A stretch of DNA of 64,000 bases from Segatella copri DSM 18205. Its GTDB lineage: Bacteria > Bacteroidota > Bacteroidia > Bacteroidales > Bacteroidaceae. The stretch covers positions 2,613,501 through 2,677,500 of the forward strand of contig NZ_CP102288.1 of NCBI RefSeq assembly GCF_025151535.1, in the 5' to 3' direction. Shown one piece after another: positions 36,473-45,873 of the stretch. The notes beneath the pieces are model-generated. The model made no database searches and was not told where the DNA came from. It was given only the letters and a program-made list of their open reading frames with translations. Position numbers and translations under genes: made by a program. Within the stretch, counting starts at the first letter, position 1; every line of letters starts with the position of its first letter.

Positions 36473-37023
36473 TTCAAAGTCTCCTCCAGCAAAGCTGTAA
36501 TATCCTCCCCCATCTCTTCGTTGAGATAAGGAGCTGCATTATTGTCCGTATTGATGATAAAGGCAAAGCCCTTCTGCTTGCCAATCTTTTTAGCTTCCTC
36601 GTTTATTTTTGCTTTGAGCGGAGCATAAGCATCATTCTCTGCTTGCTGCAACAGGCGGGTAGCCTCAGCCTTGAAGGCAATATTTTTCTCCATCAATTCA
36701 CGCAATTCAGCCTGACGTTTCTCCAGGATTGTCTTGGCATAAGTGCGCTGTCCATCAAGAAATTCCTCATACTTAGCATTAAACTCTGTTTCTACACGTT
36801 TCGTTTCTGCATCGTATTTCTCACGGAGTTCATCCATATTATGCTTGGCTATAGCGTAACCAGGCATAGTATGAAAAACCTTATCAAAACTAAAGTAGCC
36901 AAAATGCAAAGGAGCAGATACAGCAATCTGTTGTTGCTGAACCTTTGCTGCAGGCGTTGTATGCTGGGCTGAAACAGTCAAAGAGATGAGAGCAAAAGCC
37001 AGAAATAAGAGATTCTTTTTCAT
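36469..37023 (-). CDS. OmpH/Skp-family periplasmic chaperone, paralog 3
   Basis: 184 residues with signal peptide MKKNLLFLAFALISLTVSA-Q. The mature protein has the Skp outline: a short beta start (HFGYFSFDKVFHTMPGYAIAKHNMDELREKYD), a long charged coiled coil (about 70-135) and a C-terminal return (GKQKGFAFIINTDNNAAPYLNEE). It would hold unfolded outer-membrane proteins on the way to BamA. It overlaps murI by 4 bp. A hairpin after the preceding paralog (37086-37109) may lower its expression relative to the first two. Confidence 0.88.
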   Translation of the reverse strand: MKKNLLFLAFALISLTVSAQHTTPAAKVQQQQIAVSAPLHFGYFSFDKVFHTMPGYAIAKHNMDELREKYDAETKRVETEFNAKYEEFLDGQRTYAKTILEKRQAELRELMEKNIAFKAEATRLLQQAENDAYAPLKAKINEEAKKIGKQKGFAFIINTDNNAAPYLNEEMGEDITALLEETLK

Positions 37024-37085
37024 GATGAGTGATACCGTTTATGATGAATACCTTATAAATACCTCGTTATTGAAAATGAGAAATA

Positions 37086-37109
37086 AGGGCAAGCACTTCT
37101 GCCTGCCCT
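37086..37109 (-). other. Hairpin between ompH paralogs 2 and 3
   Basis: AGGGCA-GCA pairs with TGC-TGCCCT. There is no long T-tract. It may attenuate expression of the downstream genes. Confidence 0.5.
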
Positions 37110-37137
37110 CAATCTATATTCTTTTTATTTGCCTTGA

Positions 37138-37623
37138 TTACTTAATCTTAGCCTGTACTTCCTTAGTAACGTCTACTACGTTAGTACCTGTATATACAGC
37201 TGCACCATCCTCGAAGATGAAGGTGTAGTTGCCAGCCTTGCCTACAGCCTCGATAGCTGTACGTACCTTTGCTACGATAGGCTGCATGAGTTCGCTGCTC
37301 TTCTTCTGCAACTCCTGCTGACCATCCTGGTAAGCCTGCTGAATTTTCTGCTGGAGAGTCTGCAACTCAGTTTCCTTCTGCTGCTTTGCTGTAGCGTTCA
37401 TTGTGCTGGAACCCTTCTGATACTCGTCAGCCTTACGCTGGAACTCATCCTGCATAGACTTCAAGTCATTCTCCTTCTGCTTCTGGAGAGCTTCCATCTC
37501 GCCATTAGCCTTAGCTACATCTGGCAAAGACTGCATAATCTGCTGAGTATTTACTTTACCAAACTTCTGAGCCATCATAGTCATTGGTGCACAGAGCATC
37601 AACATTAAAATAAGCTTTTTCAT
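37138..37623 (-). CDS. OmpH/Skp-family periplasmic chaperone, paralog 2
   Basis: 161 residues. The signal peptide is MKKLILMLMLCAPMTMMA-Q, followed by KFGKVNTQQIMQSLPDVAKANGE. A long glutamine/lysine-rich coiled coil spans about 45-115 (QKQKENDLKSMQDEFQRK, KQQKETELQTLQQKIQ). The end YTFIFEDGAAVYTGTNVVDVT is the Skp C-terminal strand region. It is codon-rich in preferred triplets and probably abundant. It is the second of three ompH-like genes in a row. Confidence 0.9.
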   Translation of the reverse strand: MKKLILMLMLCAPMTMMAQKFGKVNTQQIMQSLPDVAKANGEMEALQKQKENDLKSMQDEFQRKADEYQKGSSTMNATAKQQKETELQTLQQKIQQAYQDGQQELQKKSSELMQPIVAKVRTAIEAVGKAGNYTFIFEDGAAVYTGTNVVDVTKEVQAKIK

Positions 37624-37715
37624 TGTTCTATTCTTTTTAATTATTAATTTCTAAATGAAGTTTTCATGCCGCCAACCATTGGCACATGCACTTACCGGCT
37701 GCAAATATACAATTA

Positions 37716-38237
37716 TTATTTGGAATAACCTAATTTTTGGAGCACTTCGTTGCTAATATCTATCTTAGGAGAGCCAAAGATGATGCCGCTGTTGCTAGCT
37801 CTATCGAGAACAAGCGAATATCCGCGCAGGTCTGAAATCTCTTTTACGGCTGTATAAATCTCTTCCTGAATAGGTCCCATCAATGCCTCACGCATCTTAT
37901 AAAGGTCGCCCTCTGCACCAAAATATTTTTTCTTCAAATCGCTAGCCTCCTTCTCTTTCTGCATGATGGCATCCTGCTTAGCCTTCTTCTGCTCCTGGGA
38001 AAGGAACACTACCTCGTTCTGATAGTTCTTATACATGGTGCTTGCCTCTGTGTTAAGAGCTTCTACCTCAGCCTGCCATTTGCGGCTTACCTGATTCAGC
38101 TGCTCGTTAGCACGCTCATAAGCGGGTACATTCTTCAAGATGTACTCCATATCTATCAATGCATATTTCTGTGCATGTGCTGAGATGGCTGCTACAGCCA
38201 TCATCAGCATCAATACTATTTTCTTCATAAAACCCAT
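37716..38237 (-). CDS. OmpH/Skp-family periplasmic chaperone, paralog 1
   Basis: 173 residues with signal peptide MKKIVLMLMMAVAAISAHA-Q (an upstream MGF adds three residues). The mature start YALIDMEYILKNVPAYERANEQL is typical, followed by a helical arm (about 55-125) and the C-terminal YSLVLDRASNSGIIFGSPKIDIS. It starts 2 bp after the bamA stop, so it is in the same operon as the machine it serves. Confidence 0.9.
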   Translation of the reverse strand: MGFMKKIVLMLMMAVAAISAHAQKYALIDMEYILKNVPAYERANEQLNQVSRKWQAEVEALNTEASTMYKNYQNEVVFLSQEQKKAKQDAIMQKEKEASDLKKKYFGAEGDLYKMREALMGPIQEEIYTAVKEISDLRGYSLVLDRASNSGIIFGSPKIDISNEVLQKLGYSK

Positions 38238-38239
38238 TT

Positions 38240-40876
38240 TTAGAATTCCTGACCTAAGATGAAGTGGAACTGGCTTCCACCCTTCTTATATGAGCTACCA
38301 TTCCATACTGTATCGAAACCGTAAGCCCAGTCAATACCCATCAGACCAACCATAGGCAAGAAGATACGTACACCGACACCGGCACTACGTTTCATGCTGA
38401 ATGGGTTGAACTTCTTGGTTTCATACCAGGCGTTACCAGCCTCTACGAAGGTCAAACCGTAAATGGTTGTGTTACCTAAGAGGAATGGATAGCGAAGCTC
38501 CAATGAGAAGCGGTCGTATGCATAAGCATAGTAACCGGTTGTAGGACTGTAAGATACAGAACCATTCTCATAACCGCGGAGTCCGATTGTTTCCTCACCA
38601 TAATATGATGAGTATCCACTCATACCGTCACCACCCACATAGTAGGTCTCGAACGGACTCTTCTTATACTTGTTATAAGAACCGAGCAAACCGAGTTCTA
38701 CACGGGTCATCAATACGAAGCACTTCTGACCCTCTGTGAGTGCAGTATAAGTCTTTGCCTTGAACTTCCACTTATGGTATTCAATCCATCTGTACTTCTC
38801 CTGCTGCTCTGCAGAATAGGTTGGCGACTTAGAATCCTTGGCAAGATTCTTGTAGTCCTTGTTGTCGAACGCACTCCATGGTGGAGTAAGGTTGACACTT
38901 GCCTCAAACTCAGAACCACGACGTGGGAAGAGTTGGTTATCGGTTGATGTTCGGTTCAATGCGATGGTCAAGTTCAAGTTGTTCGCATTACCGTTGGTCA
39001 TCAACATATAGCTCCAGTTCTTCATCATGTAGCGCTGGTAAGCCAACTGTACAGACAAGGTGAAGTAATCATCCGGCCAACGGAGGCGCTTACCCCAACC
39101 GAGGCTTACACCCACCATCTGGATATACTTGTCTGGATCGTAATAATTCTCGTAGTTATTATAGTAACTGGAACCATAACCATACATATAGCTGTAATAG
39201 TTGTTCATGTAAGCACTATTGTAATAGTTGCTTGACACGTCGGTACTCTTACTGTAGTATGCACCTACGCTGAACTGGATAGGGCGCTTGCCGCCAAACC
39301 AGTTGGTAGAGTAGCTTACGTTATAGCTCTGGTAGTAGGTACCATTGGTCTGTGCACCGATACTCAGCACCTCACCATCACCGATAGGCATGATACCACG
39401 ATGCTCCTTGTTCTTGTTGAAGAGGTTTGCCATAGAGAAGTTGTTGAGCTTCAAGCCCACACGTCCGATGACACCCGTCTGACCCCAACCGAGCGAGAAC
39501 TCAATCTGGTCGTTACTCTTCTGCTCCAGGTTCCAGTTTACATCAACCGTACCATCTTCAGGATTAGGCTTTACATCCGGGCTAACCTTCTCAGGATCAA
39601 AGTGTCCCATAGAAGCAAGTTCACGAGCCGAACGCATCAGAGCATCCTTAGAGAAAAGGTCGCCTGGCTTGGTACGAAGTTCACGGCGCACTACGTTTTC
39701 GTAAAGACGGGTATTACCATTGATACGTACATGGCTCAGATAAGCTTGAGGTCCCTCTGTTACGCGCATCTCCAAATCGATAGAATCGCCATCAATATTG
39801 ATTTCAGTCGGTTCGATACGAGAGAACACATAACCATTATTATAGTAGAGGTTAGAAACAGCGTCATCATCTTCATTCAGGCGCTTACCCAATATCTTCT
39901 GGTTATATACATCGCCCTTCTTCATGCCGAGCAATGCTTCGAGATAAGCTGAAGAGTAAACGGTATTACCTGCCCAGGAGATGTTACGGATATAGTATTT
40001 CTTACCTTCATCTACCTTGATGTAGATATTAACGTGCTTCTCATCGAAGTTGCTCACGCTATCTTCCAGAATCTGAGCATCACGGAAACCATACTCATTA
40101 TATTTGTCGATGAGTTTCTGCTTATCTTCCTTCCATCTCTCAGGAGTAAACTTCTTCGACTTGAAGAAAGAGGCGAACTTACCAGCCTCATGCGTCTTGG
40201 CAAAAGCACCCTTCGAGAAGAGTCCACCCTTAATCTTGCGGTCAGAAAGCTGTTCGTTTCCATCGATTGTTATCTGATGTACCTTGATTTTTTCTTTCTT
40301 GTCAACAACAACATCCAGGATTACCTGTCCCTTGTTGGCAATATCATCGCGCTGGTTAATCTGGATATCAGCGTTCTTGAAACCCTTATCATCGAAATAC
40401 TTCTTGGCGAGAATCTTGGCACGGTCGAGCATATTCGGAGTTACCTGAGTGCCCTTTACCATACCCAACTTCTGCTCCATATCTTCACGCTCGCTCTTCT
40501 TCAAACCAACATAGTTGATATTAGAGATACGTGGACGAACCGCAAGATAGATATGGAGATAAAGCTTCTCACCTACAATAGAGTCGGCAGCGATAGTCAC
40601 CTTCGAGAAGAGTCCATGTTTCCAGTAGCGCTTTACGGCATTGGTAATCTCGTCGCCAGGCACAGTAATCTCATCGCCCACACTGAGGCCTGAGATACCT
40701 GTGAGAACATAGTCTTCGTAGCCCTCAACACCCGAAACATTGATACCACCAATCTTAAGGGTGCGAGGTGTACCAGCATACGAGATGTCAGGGTTTACGA
40801 TTTTATCTTGTGCCTGAATCTGCATGCATGCCATTACGCCGAACAGCAGGATGAAAATCTTTTTAAATCTATTCAT
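38240..40876 (-). CDS. bamA: Outer-membrane protein assembly factor BamA
   Basis: 878 residues. The signal peptide MNRFKKIFILLFGVMACMQIQA-Q is followed by five POTRA repeats (about 40-450, e.g. VHQITIDGNEQLSDRKIKG, SHVRINGNTRLYENVVRRELRTKPGD) and a 16-strand Omp85 barrel that ends in FHFILGQEF. BamA folds and inserts barrels into the outer membrane. An odd feature is a Tyr/Asn-rich stretch at about 551-580 in the barrel domain (13 of 30 residues are Tyr), probably a surface loop. It lies between uppS and the ompH genes. An AT-rich repeat element precedes its start. Confidence 0.95.
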   Translation of the reverse strand: MNRFKKIFILLFGVMACMQIQAQDKIVNPDISYAGTPRTLKIGGINVSGVEGYEDYVLTGISGLSVGDEITVPGDEITNAVKRYWKHGLFSKVTIAADSIVGEKLYLHIYLAVRPRISNINYVGLKKSEREDMEQKLGMVKGTQVTPNMLDRAKILAKKYFDDKGFKNADIQINQRDDIANKGQVILDVVVDKKEKIKVHQITIDGNEQLSDRKIKGGLFSKGAFAKTHEAGKFASFFKSKKFTPERWKEDKQKLIDKYNEYGFRDAQILEDSVSNFDEKHVNIYIKVDEGKKYYIRNISWAGNTVYSSAYLEALLGMKKGDVYNQKILGKRLNEDDDAVSNLYYNNGYVFSRIEPTEINIDGDSIDLEMRVTEGPQAYLSHVRINGNTRLYENVVRRELRTKPGDLFSKDALMRSARELASMGHFDPEKVSPDVKPNPEDGTVDVNWNLEQKSNDQIEFSLGWGQTGVIGRVGLKLNNFSMANLFNKNKEHRGIMPIGDGEVLSIGAQTNGTYYQSYNVSYSTNWFGGKRPIQFSVGAYYSKSTDVSSNYYNSAYMNNYYSYMYGYGSSYYNNYENYYDPDKYIQMVGVSLGWGKRLRWPDDYFTLSVQLAYQRYMMKNWSYMLMTNGNANNLNLTIALNRTSTDNQLFPRRGSEFEASVNLTPPWSAFDNKDYKNLAKDSKSPTYSAEQQEKYRWIEYHKWKFKAKTYTALTEGQKCFVLMTRVELGLLGSYNKYKKSPFETYYVGGDGMSGYSSYYGEETIGLRGYENGSVSYSPTTGYYAYAYDRFSLELRYPFLLGNTTIYGLTFVEAGNAWYETKKFNPFSMKRSAGVGVRIFLPMVGLMGIDWAYGFDTVWNGSSYKKGGSQFHFILGQEF

Positions 40877-40878
40877 TT

Positions 40879-40900
40879 ATACCTTATTATATATAATATG
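40879..40900. repeat. Copy of the recurring AT-rich element before bamA
   Basis: Contains ACCTTATTATATATAATA on the plus strand, so on the bamA strand it places TAATAAGGTATAA directly before the ATG. Related to the copies at 7.2 and 17.15 kb. Confidence 0.5.
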
Positions 40901-40927
40901 ATTTTTCTATGCTTGTATGAGGTTTTC

Positions 40928-41680
40928 CTATTTCTCCTCCTCTTCCACCTGTGCCTCGGTTTTTCCAAATCGACGTTGGCGGTTCTGATAACTTGCTATT
41001 GCCTTATGCAGATCTTCTTCATTGAAGTCAGGCCAGAAGGTATCACAGAAATACAACTCAGAATAAGCTATCTGCCAAAGAAGATAGTTGCTGATACGGA
41101 GTTCACCTCCTGTACGTATCAGAAGTTCAGGATCTGGCATGAAACTGGTCTCAAGATGCTTCTCGAAGTTCTCCTCTGTCAGTTTATCCTCTATCTGCTC
41201 ATAGGTTGAACCTGACTCGAGCGCTTCTTTTACCATTTTCTTTGTAGCATTCAGGATTTCCCAACGTGAAGAATAGCTCAATGCCACTACCATAGTCATC
41301 GAATCGTTCTTCGCAGTATGGTCCATGGTCTCCTGAAGCTTGTCCTGTACCTGTTGTGGCAGGCGTTTCAAATCGCCTATCACACGGAAGCGGACATTAT
41401 TCTTCATGAAGATTTCATCTTCGAGCGAAGTCAGTACCAGTCCCATCAAGGCAGCAACCTCATCGGCCGGACGGTTCCAATTCTCTGTAGAGAAAGTATA
41501 GAGGGTGAGATATTTTACCCCCAACCTGGTACACTCCGATGTAATTCGGCGCACGGTTTCTACTCCAGCCTGATGGCCGTAGCTACGCTCCTTGCCCCGT
41601 ACTGTTGCCCAGCGACCATTGCCATCCATAATGATAGCAATGTGCTCAGGAATCCTGTTCATATCTAAGTTGTCCATCAT
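40928..41680 (-). CDS. uppS: Isoprenyl transferase (undecaprenyl diphosphate synthase)
   Basis: 250 residues. The cis-prenyltransferase signature [13 protein letters not shown] with RSYGHQAG, the [13 protein letters not shown] segment and the C-terminal [18 protein letters not shown] / [10 protein letters not shown] are all present. It makes the C55 lipid carrier for peptidoglycan and surface polysaccharide. It overlaps DUF6089 by 4 bp and lies 51 bp before bamA. This gene order is conserved in Bacteroidales. Confidence 0.95.
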   Translation of the reverse strand: MMDNLDMNRIPEHIAIIMDGNGRWATVRGKERSYGHQAGVETVRRITSECTRLGVKYLTLYTFSTENWNRPADEVAALMGLVLTSLEDEIFMKNNVRFRVIGDLKRLPQQVQDKLQETMDHTAKNDSMTMVVALSYSSRWEILNATKKMVKEALESGSTYEQIEDKLTEENFEKHLETSFMPDPELLIRTGGELRISNYLLWQIAYSELYFCDTFWPDFNEEDLHKAIASYQNRQRRFGKTEAQVEEEEK

Positions 41681-42393
41681 TCTTCTTTATTACAAGTTTT
41701 ACATTTTGCACTGAAACTATAGGTCACCGAAACGGCTATGGTAGAATAGCAGTCGGTATTCTTGAAAATGCCACTGCTCTTTACCCGGTAAGGGTCTTTC
41801 ACACCATCCAGTTCATCGCTGAGCGAGAAATGGAAAGTCCAGGCCAGTCCCAAGTTCAACCTTTCGTTTACTTTATATTTTGCGCCGATGCCTAAAGGCA
41901 CGTTGGCTGTAAATACATTTTTTTCGTTACCTTTTACATAGGTTGCTCCCAGACCACCCAGTATATAAGGAACCAGGCGCTGGGCTCCGCGATAGTCTCT
42001 GCCTGTTCCGTAAGGCCAGAAGTTGTACTCAAACACCAGATTCATATCCACCAGCGTATGATTGAAACTATAGGGATTCTCCGCATAATCAGGATAGAAA
42101 GTATCCACATTTGCCGAAGAACCTTTTATTTTTCCAAAGCCCACGCTCAGTTTCAAGTCCTTGTAGGGGTCGAAATTATATCTTCCCACCAGGAAACCGG
42201 CAGGTTGCATGTCGCCAAGCACATTTCCGTTAAAGTCGCCTTCATAGGTCATTACTCCCACACCGACGCCTATCTCCATGCGATATTGCGGATCGTCCTG
42301 TGCACGAACCGCCATACAGCCCAGAGTTAAGAAGGCAAGCAGGATGATTAATCTTCCTTGCTCCAGCCATCTATATTGAAACGTCCTCTCCAT
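41677..42393 (-). CDS. DUF6089-family outer-membrane beta-barrel protein
   Basis: About 238 residues from the ATG reading [13 protein letters not shown]; another ATG eight codons upstream is possible. The N-terminal hydrophobic segment [18 protein letters not shown] is a signal peptide. The mature protein starts [20 protein letters not shown] and alternates strand-like stretches ([14 protein letters not shown], [32 protein letters not shown]), as in the DUF6089 barrel family. It overlaps the end of DUF6242 by about 46 bp and uppS by 4 bp. The function is unknown, but its steady position beside uppS and bamA suggests an envelope role. Confidence 0.82.
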   Translation of the reverse strand: MERTFQYRWLEQGRLIILLAFLTLGCMAVRAQDDPQYRMEIGVGVGVMTYEGDFNGNVLGDMQPAGFLVGRYNFDPYKDLKLSVGFGKIKGSSANVDTFYPDYAENPYSFNHTLVDMNLVFEYNFWPYGTGRDYRGAQRLVPYILGGLGATYVKGNEKNVFTANVPLGIGAKYKVNERLNLGLAWTFHFSLSDELDGVKDPYRVKSSGIFKNTDCYSTIAVSVTYSFSAKCKTCNKEE

Positions 42394-43712
42394 ACGTATC
42401 CGTTTCTGATAATCCAATAATAATGTTGCTTGTCACGGCAGAAAGCGAAACGACCTTCATCAGCAAACTTAGCAGGCAGAACAACCATCTTATCCTGCTT
42501 CCAAGTCAATCCGGCATCCTGGCTCTTATACCATTTGCCGTTACTGCCTAAAGCCACGAAGCCTGTATCGGCAGCACAGGTAATTATCTGATCCAGCCAA
42601 GGCATCTTTCCACTTTTATTGTTTTCGATTTCCAGATAGTTCCACTGTCCGTCTTCATTTGCATCATAGTCAACCGTGCGCAACCATGTGGTAGCAACCG
42701 TATCATTCAAAGCCTTGTCGCGAGTACCCAGCAGCATTACGTTCTCTACATCCTTAGCAGAGAGTACGCCAGCCACATTCATTGAGATATTCTGTGTTGG
42801 CAAATAGGCTTTATCTGTATCAAGTTTCTCCTGCTCCCAGCTGACACCCTTGTCTTTTGAAACAGAGATACCTGCAGCAGTATTATAAGCATAGAGATTC
42901 TTGCTGCTTGCACCAATGAGCTGCTTGACATCTGCATTTTCAGAAACCAATGCCCATGTTTCTGCATCGGCAGAAGCATAGACCTTGCCGCCATCTGAGA
43001 TATAGAGTTTGCCATCCAGCGCTACTGCACTCTGATAAGCGCCACTACTTAAGCCTACGTTCATCGTAATAGATGACCAGGCGCTGCCATCATTGATGGC
43101 TGACTTCAGCACCTGAGTACCCTCGGCAGTCTTGCCGAATACATAGATGTCATCACCACAAGCTACAGCCTTCAAATCAGAGAATGCTGCCAACTGACTG
43201 TTGTTCTGAGCCAGCTCATGCCACTTAAACTCATAAGGCAGCTCCTTATGTACGTTTACGTCAACCTTATACTCGGCATAGGCAGAGTAGTCGCTGCTGT
43301 AAACTCTAATAAAGCGACGCTTTGAGAAGTTGATGGAATCAGAGCTTGAATAGTATGCTGCGACAGAATCAGGCTTGTTGATATCCATCAGGAGAATAGG
43401 GCTGCTATTCTTGCTGCTGATAGTAGCCAATATGGCAGTATCCCTCACCCCACAAGGCAAGGAATCTACATTATAAATCCAGCGTTGTGCCTGATCTATG
43501 TAAAATTTATAGTCAGAGCCCTTCACATTAGCCTTGAGCAAGGTATCTTTACCTGCCTTCGTTTTGGTATATCTGTCAAGACTACCCAACGAAAAAGCAG
43601 TGATGGCTGTATCATGTGTATATTCTACTGTTGTTTCATCGCTGCTCAAGCAAGAAGAGAGCGAGAGCGTAGCTGTAATCAGCGCTATGAAAGCAAAAAA
43701 CTTCCTTTTCAT
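42348..43712 (-). CDS. DUF6242-type lipoprotein with beta-propeller-like repeats
   Basis: 454 residues. The lipoprotein signal ends SLSSC (about Cys21). An N-terminal domain (about 30-150) with YTHDTAITAFSLGSL and PILLMDINKPDSVAAYYS precedes repeated short segments of the type GDDIYVFGKTAEGTQVLKS, LDGKLYISDGGKVYASADAETW, SSKNLYAYNTAAGISVSKDKGVSWE and TGFVALGSNGKWYKSQDAGLTWKQ. These resemble BNR/Kelch-like propeller blades and DUF6242. No enzymatic residues are recognised. It is the first gene of the envelope operon. The function is unknown. Confidence 0.8.
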   Translation of the reverse strand: MKRKFFAFIALITATLSLSSCLSSDETTVEYTHDTAITAFSLGSLDRYTKTKAGKDTLLKANVKGSDYKFYIDQAQRWIYNVDSLPCGVRDTAILATISSKNSSPILLMDINKPDSVAAYYSSSDSINFSKRRFIRVYSSDYSAYAEYKVDVNVHKELPYEFKWHELAQNNSQLAAFSDLKAVACGDDIYVFGKTAEGTQVLKSAINDGSAWSSITMNVGLSSGAYQSAVALDGKLYISDGGKVYASADAETWALVSENADVKQLIGASSKNLYAYNTAAGISVSKDKGVSWEQEKLDTDKAYLPTQNISMNVAGVLSAKDVENVMLLGTRDKALNDTVATTWLRTVDYDANEDGQWNYLEIENNKSGKMPWLDQIITCAADTGFVALGSNGKWYKSQDAGLTWKQDKMVVLPAKFADEGRFAFCRDKQHYYWIIRNGYVWRGRFNIDGWSKED

Positions 43713-43841
43713 TCTATCCTATTTTATTTTTAGCTGCAAATTTACTGAGAATTCTTTAAAAACTCGACCTTTTCTCCTTATTATTATGCAAATTATTCAT
43801 TTTAGGCGCATTTTTTAAGTTTTTTAGTGATTTCGAGGCAT

Positions 43842-43882
43842 AAAAAAGAAGAAATCCCGCTTCTTTTGCAAGAAACGGGATT
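43842..43882 (-). terminator. Terminator of pckA
   Basis: On the minus strand AATCCCGTTTCTT pairs with AAGAAGCGGGATT (one mismatch) around a short loop, followed by TTCTTCTTTTTT. Confidence 0.85.
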
Positions 43883-43912
43883 CCATATTTAGTATAAATT
43901 CGAAGTGTCGAA

Positions 43913-45514
43913 TTAGAGCTGTGGACCAGCAGCAACGAGAGCCTTACCAGCCTCATTGTTTGTATACTTAGCGAAGTTCTTGATGAAACGAGCAGCCAAA
44001 TCCTTAGCCTTCTCCTCCCACTGAGAAGCCTCAGCGTATGTATCACGTGGATCCAAGATCTCAGTAGCTACACCTGGCAACTCTGTTGGAACCTTGAAGT
44101 CGAACATAGGGATCTGCTTTGTAGGAGCCTTGTCGATGTCACCGTTCAGGATAGCGTCGATGATACCACGTGTATCGCGGATAGAGATACGCTTGCCAGT
44201 ACCATTCCAACCTGTGTTAACGAGATATGCCTTAGCGTTGTTCTTGTTCATCTTCTTAACCAACTCCTGAGCGTACTTTGTTGGGTGCAACTCCAAGAAT
44301 GCCTGACCGAAGCAAGCAGAGAATGTTGGAGTAGGCTCTGTGATACCGCGCTCTGTACCTGCCAACTTAGCTGTGAAGCCAGAGAGGAAGTAGTACTGAG
44401 TCTGCTCTGGAGTCAGGATAGATACTGGAGGCAATACACCAAATGCATCAGCTGAAAGGAAGATAACCTGCTTAGCAGCTGGAGCAGAAGAACCTGGCTG
44501 GATGTTGTTGATGTGGAAGATTGGGTAAGAAACACGAGTGTTCTCAGTTACGCTCTTATCAGCGAAATCAATCTTACCATCAGCAGCTACAGTTACGTTC
44601 TCGAGGAGAGCGTTGCGCTTGATAGCGTTGTAGATATCTGGCTCAGACTCCTTGTCAAGGTTGATAACCTTAGCGTAGCAACCACCTTCGAAGTTGAACA
44701 CACCATTGTCATCCCATCCGTGCTCATCGTCACCGATCAACTTACGCTTAGGGTCTGTAGACAATGTAGTCTTACCTGTACCAGAAAGACCGAAGAAGAT
44801 AGCTGTATTCTCACCGTTCATATCGCAGTTAGCAGAGCAGTGCATAGAAGCCATACCCTTCAATGGCAAGAAGTAGTTCATCATAGAGAACATACCCTTC
44901 TTCATCTCACCACCATACCATGTGTTGATGATAACCTGCTCCTTAGATGTTACGTTGAAAGCAACGCAAGTCTCAGAGTTCAAGCCGAGTTCCTTGTAGT
45001 TCTCAACCTTAGCCTTAGAAGCGTTGTAAACAACGAAGTCTGGCTCGAATGCCTCGAGCTCCTCAGCTGTAGGACGGATGAACATGTTTGTTACGAAGTG
45101 AGCCTGCCAAGCAACCTCAACGATGAAACGAACAGCCATACGAGTATCCTTGTTAGCACCGCAGAAACCATCTACTACATAGAGGTTCTTGTTGCAGAGC
45201 TCCTTAACAGCGAGATCCTTCACTGTACCCCAAACCTCCTCAGACATTGGGTGGTTATCATTCTTATATTCATCAGTAGTCCACCATACAGTGTCCTTTG
45301 AGTTCTCATCCATTACGATGTACTTATCCTTAGGTGAACGGCCTGTGTAGATACCAGTCATTACGTTAACTGCACCTAATTCTGTCTGCTGACCAACTTC
45401 ATAACCTTCGAGACCAGCCTTTGTCTCCTCCTCGAACAACTTCTCGTAAGAAGGATTGTGAGCGATTACTGTAGCACCAGTAATGCCATACTTTGTCAAA
45501 TCTAACTTTGCCAT
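43913..45514 (-). CDS. pckA: Phosphoenolpyruvate carboxykinase (ATP)
   Basis: 533 residues, typical of the ATP-dependent enzyme. The phosphate loop GLSGTGKTT lies at 242-250 and the metal-binding GDDEHGW at 261-267, with RSPKDKY (60-65) at the substrate site and an adenine-site [16 protein letters not shown] near the C-terminus. In Prevotella-like fermenters it fixes CO2 onto PEP to feed the succinate pathway (family knowledge), besides gluconeogenesis. Codon use is strongly biased to the preferred set, consistent with high expression. It has its own promoter and terminator. Confidence 0.96.
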   Translation of the reverse strand: MAKLDLTKYGITGATVIAHNPSYEKLFEEETKAGLEGYEVGQQTELGAVNVMTGIYTGRSPKDKYIVMDENSKDTVWWTTDEYKNDNHPMSEEVWGTVKDLAVKELCNKNLYVVDGFCGANKDTRMAVRFIVEVAWQAHFVTNMFIRPTAEELEAFEPDFVVYNASKAKVENYKELGLNSETCVAFNVTSKEQVIINTWYGGEMKKGMFSMMNYFLPLKGMASMHCSANCDMNGENTAIFFGLSGTGKTTLSTDPKRKLIGDDEHGWDDNGVFNFEGGCYAKVINLDKESEPDIYNAIKRNALLENVTVAADGKIDFADKSVTENTRVSYPIFHINNIQPGSSAPAAKQVIFLSADAFGVLPPVSILTPEQTQYYFLSGFTAKLAGTERGITEPTPTFSACFGQAFLELHPTKYAQELVKKMNKNNAKAYLVNTGWNGTGKRISIRDTRGIIDAILNGDIDKAPTKQIPMFDFKVPTELPGVATEILDPRDTYAEASQWEEKAKDLAARFIKNFAKYTNNEAGKALVAAGPQL

Positions 45515-45568
45515 TTTACTTTAAATGTATTTAAGTTGTGAAATATTTGTTCGTTTCCTAAATCGCCG

Positions 45569-45599
45569 CAAAGTTACGAAAAATATGTTTTATAGCAAA
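45569..45599 (-). promoter_or_regulatory. Promoter of pckA
   Basis: On the minus strand: TTTG (45599-45596), 19-bp spacer, TAACTTTG (45576-45569), leader about 47 nt. Confidence 0.75.
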
Positions 45600-45697
45600 G
45601 ATTCTCATGCATAAAAAATGAATTTTAAAATCTTTTTAGGTTAAAGAAATTAAAAACGAAAGATTTCATCTGATATTTGCCACGTTGACTTTGCAAA

Positions 45698-45731
45698 AAA
45701 TCTCTGCTTGGAGAAAAATAAGCAGAGATTT
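45698..45731. other. Perfect stem-loop between divergent pckA and upp
   Basis: The 12-bp stem AAATCTCTGCTT/AAGCAGAGATTT has a 10-nt A-rich loop and lies 94 bp before the upp promoter. GACTTTGC sits just upstream on the plus strand. It looks like a terminator but ends no visible gene. The rest of this 358-bp gap holds only the two promoters. Confidence 0.55.
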
Positions 45732-45824
45732 ACACCTATTCATATATAAGAGGATATTTGAAGGAAAAATAAGATAGTAACATGTTCTTTCATTCCTCCA
45801 GAGAGAAAATAATTGCCCAAACAT

Positions 45825-45855
45825 TTTGCCGTTTCCTAGATTTGTTTTATCTTTG
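45825..45855 (+). promoter_or_regulatory. Promoter of upp
   Basis: TTTG, 19-bp spacer, TATCTTTG. The ATG lies only 19 bp after the -7 box, so the leader is about 11-12 nt. Confidence 0.75.
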
Positions 45856-45873
45856 CAGAAAAACTACAGCTAT

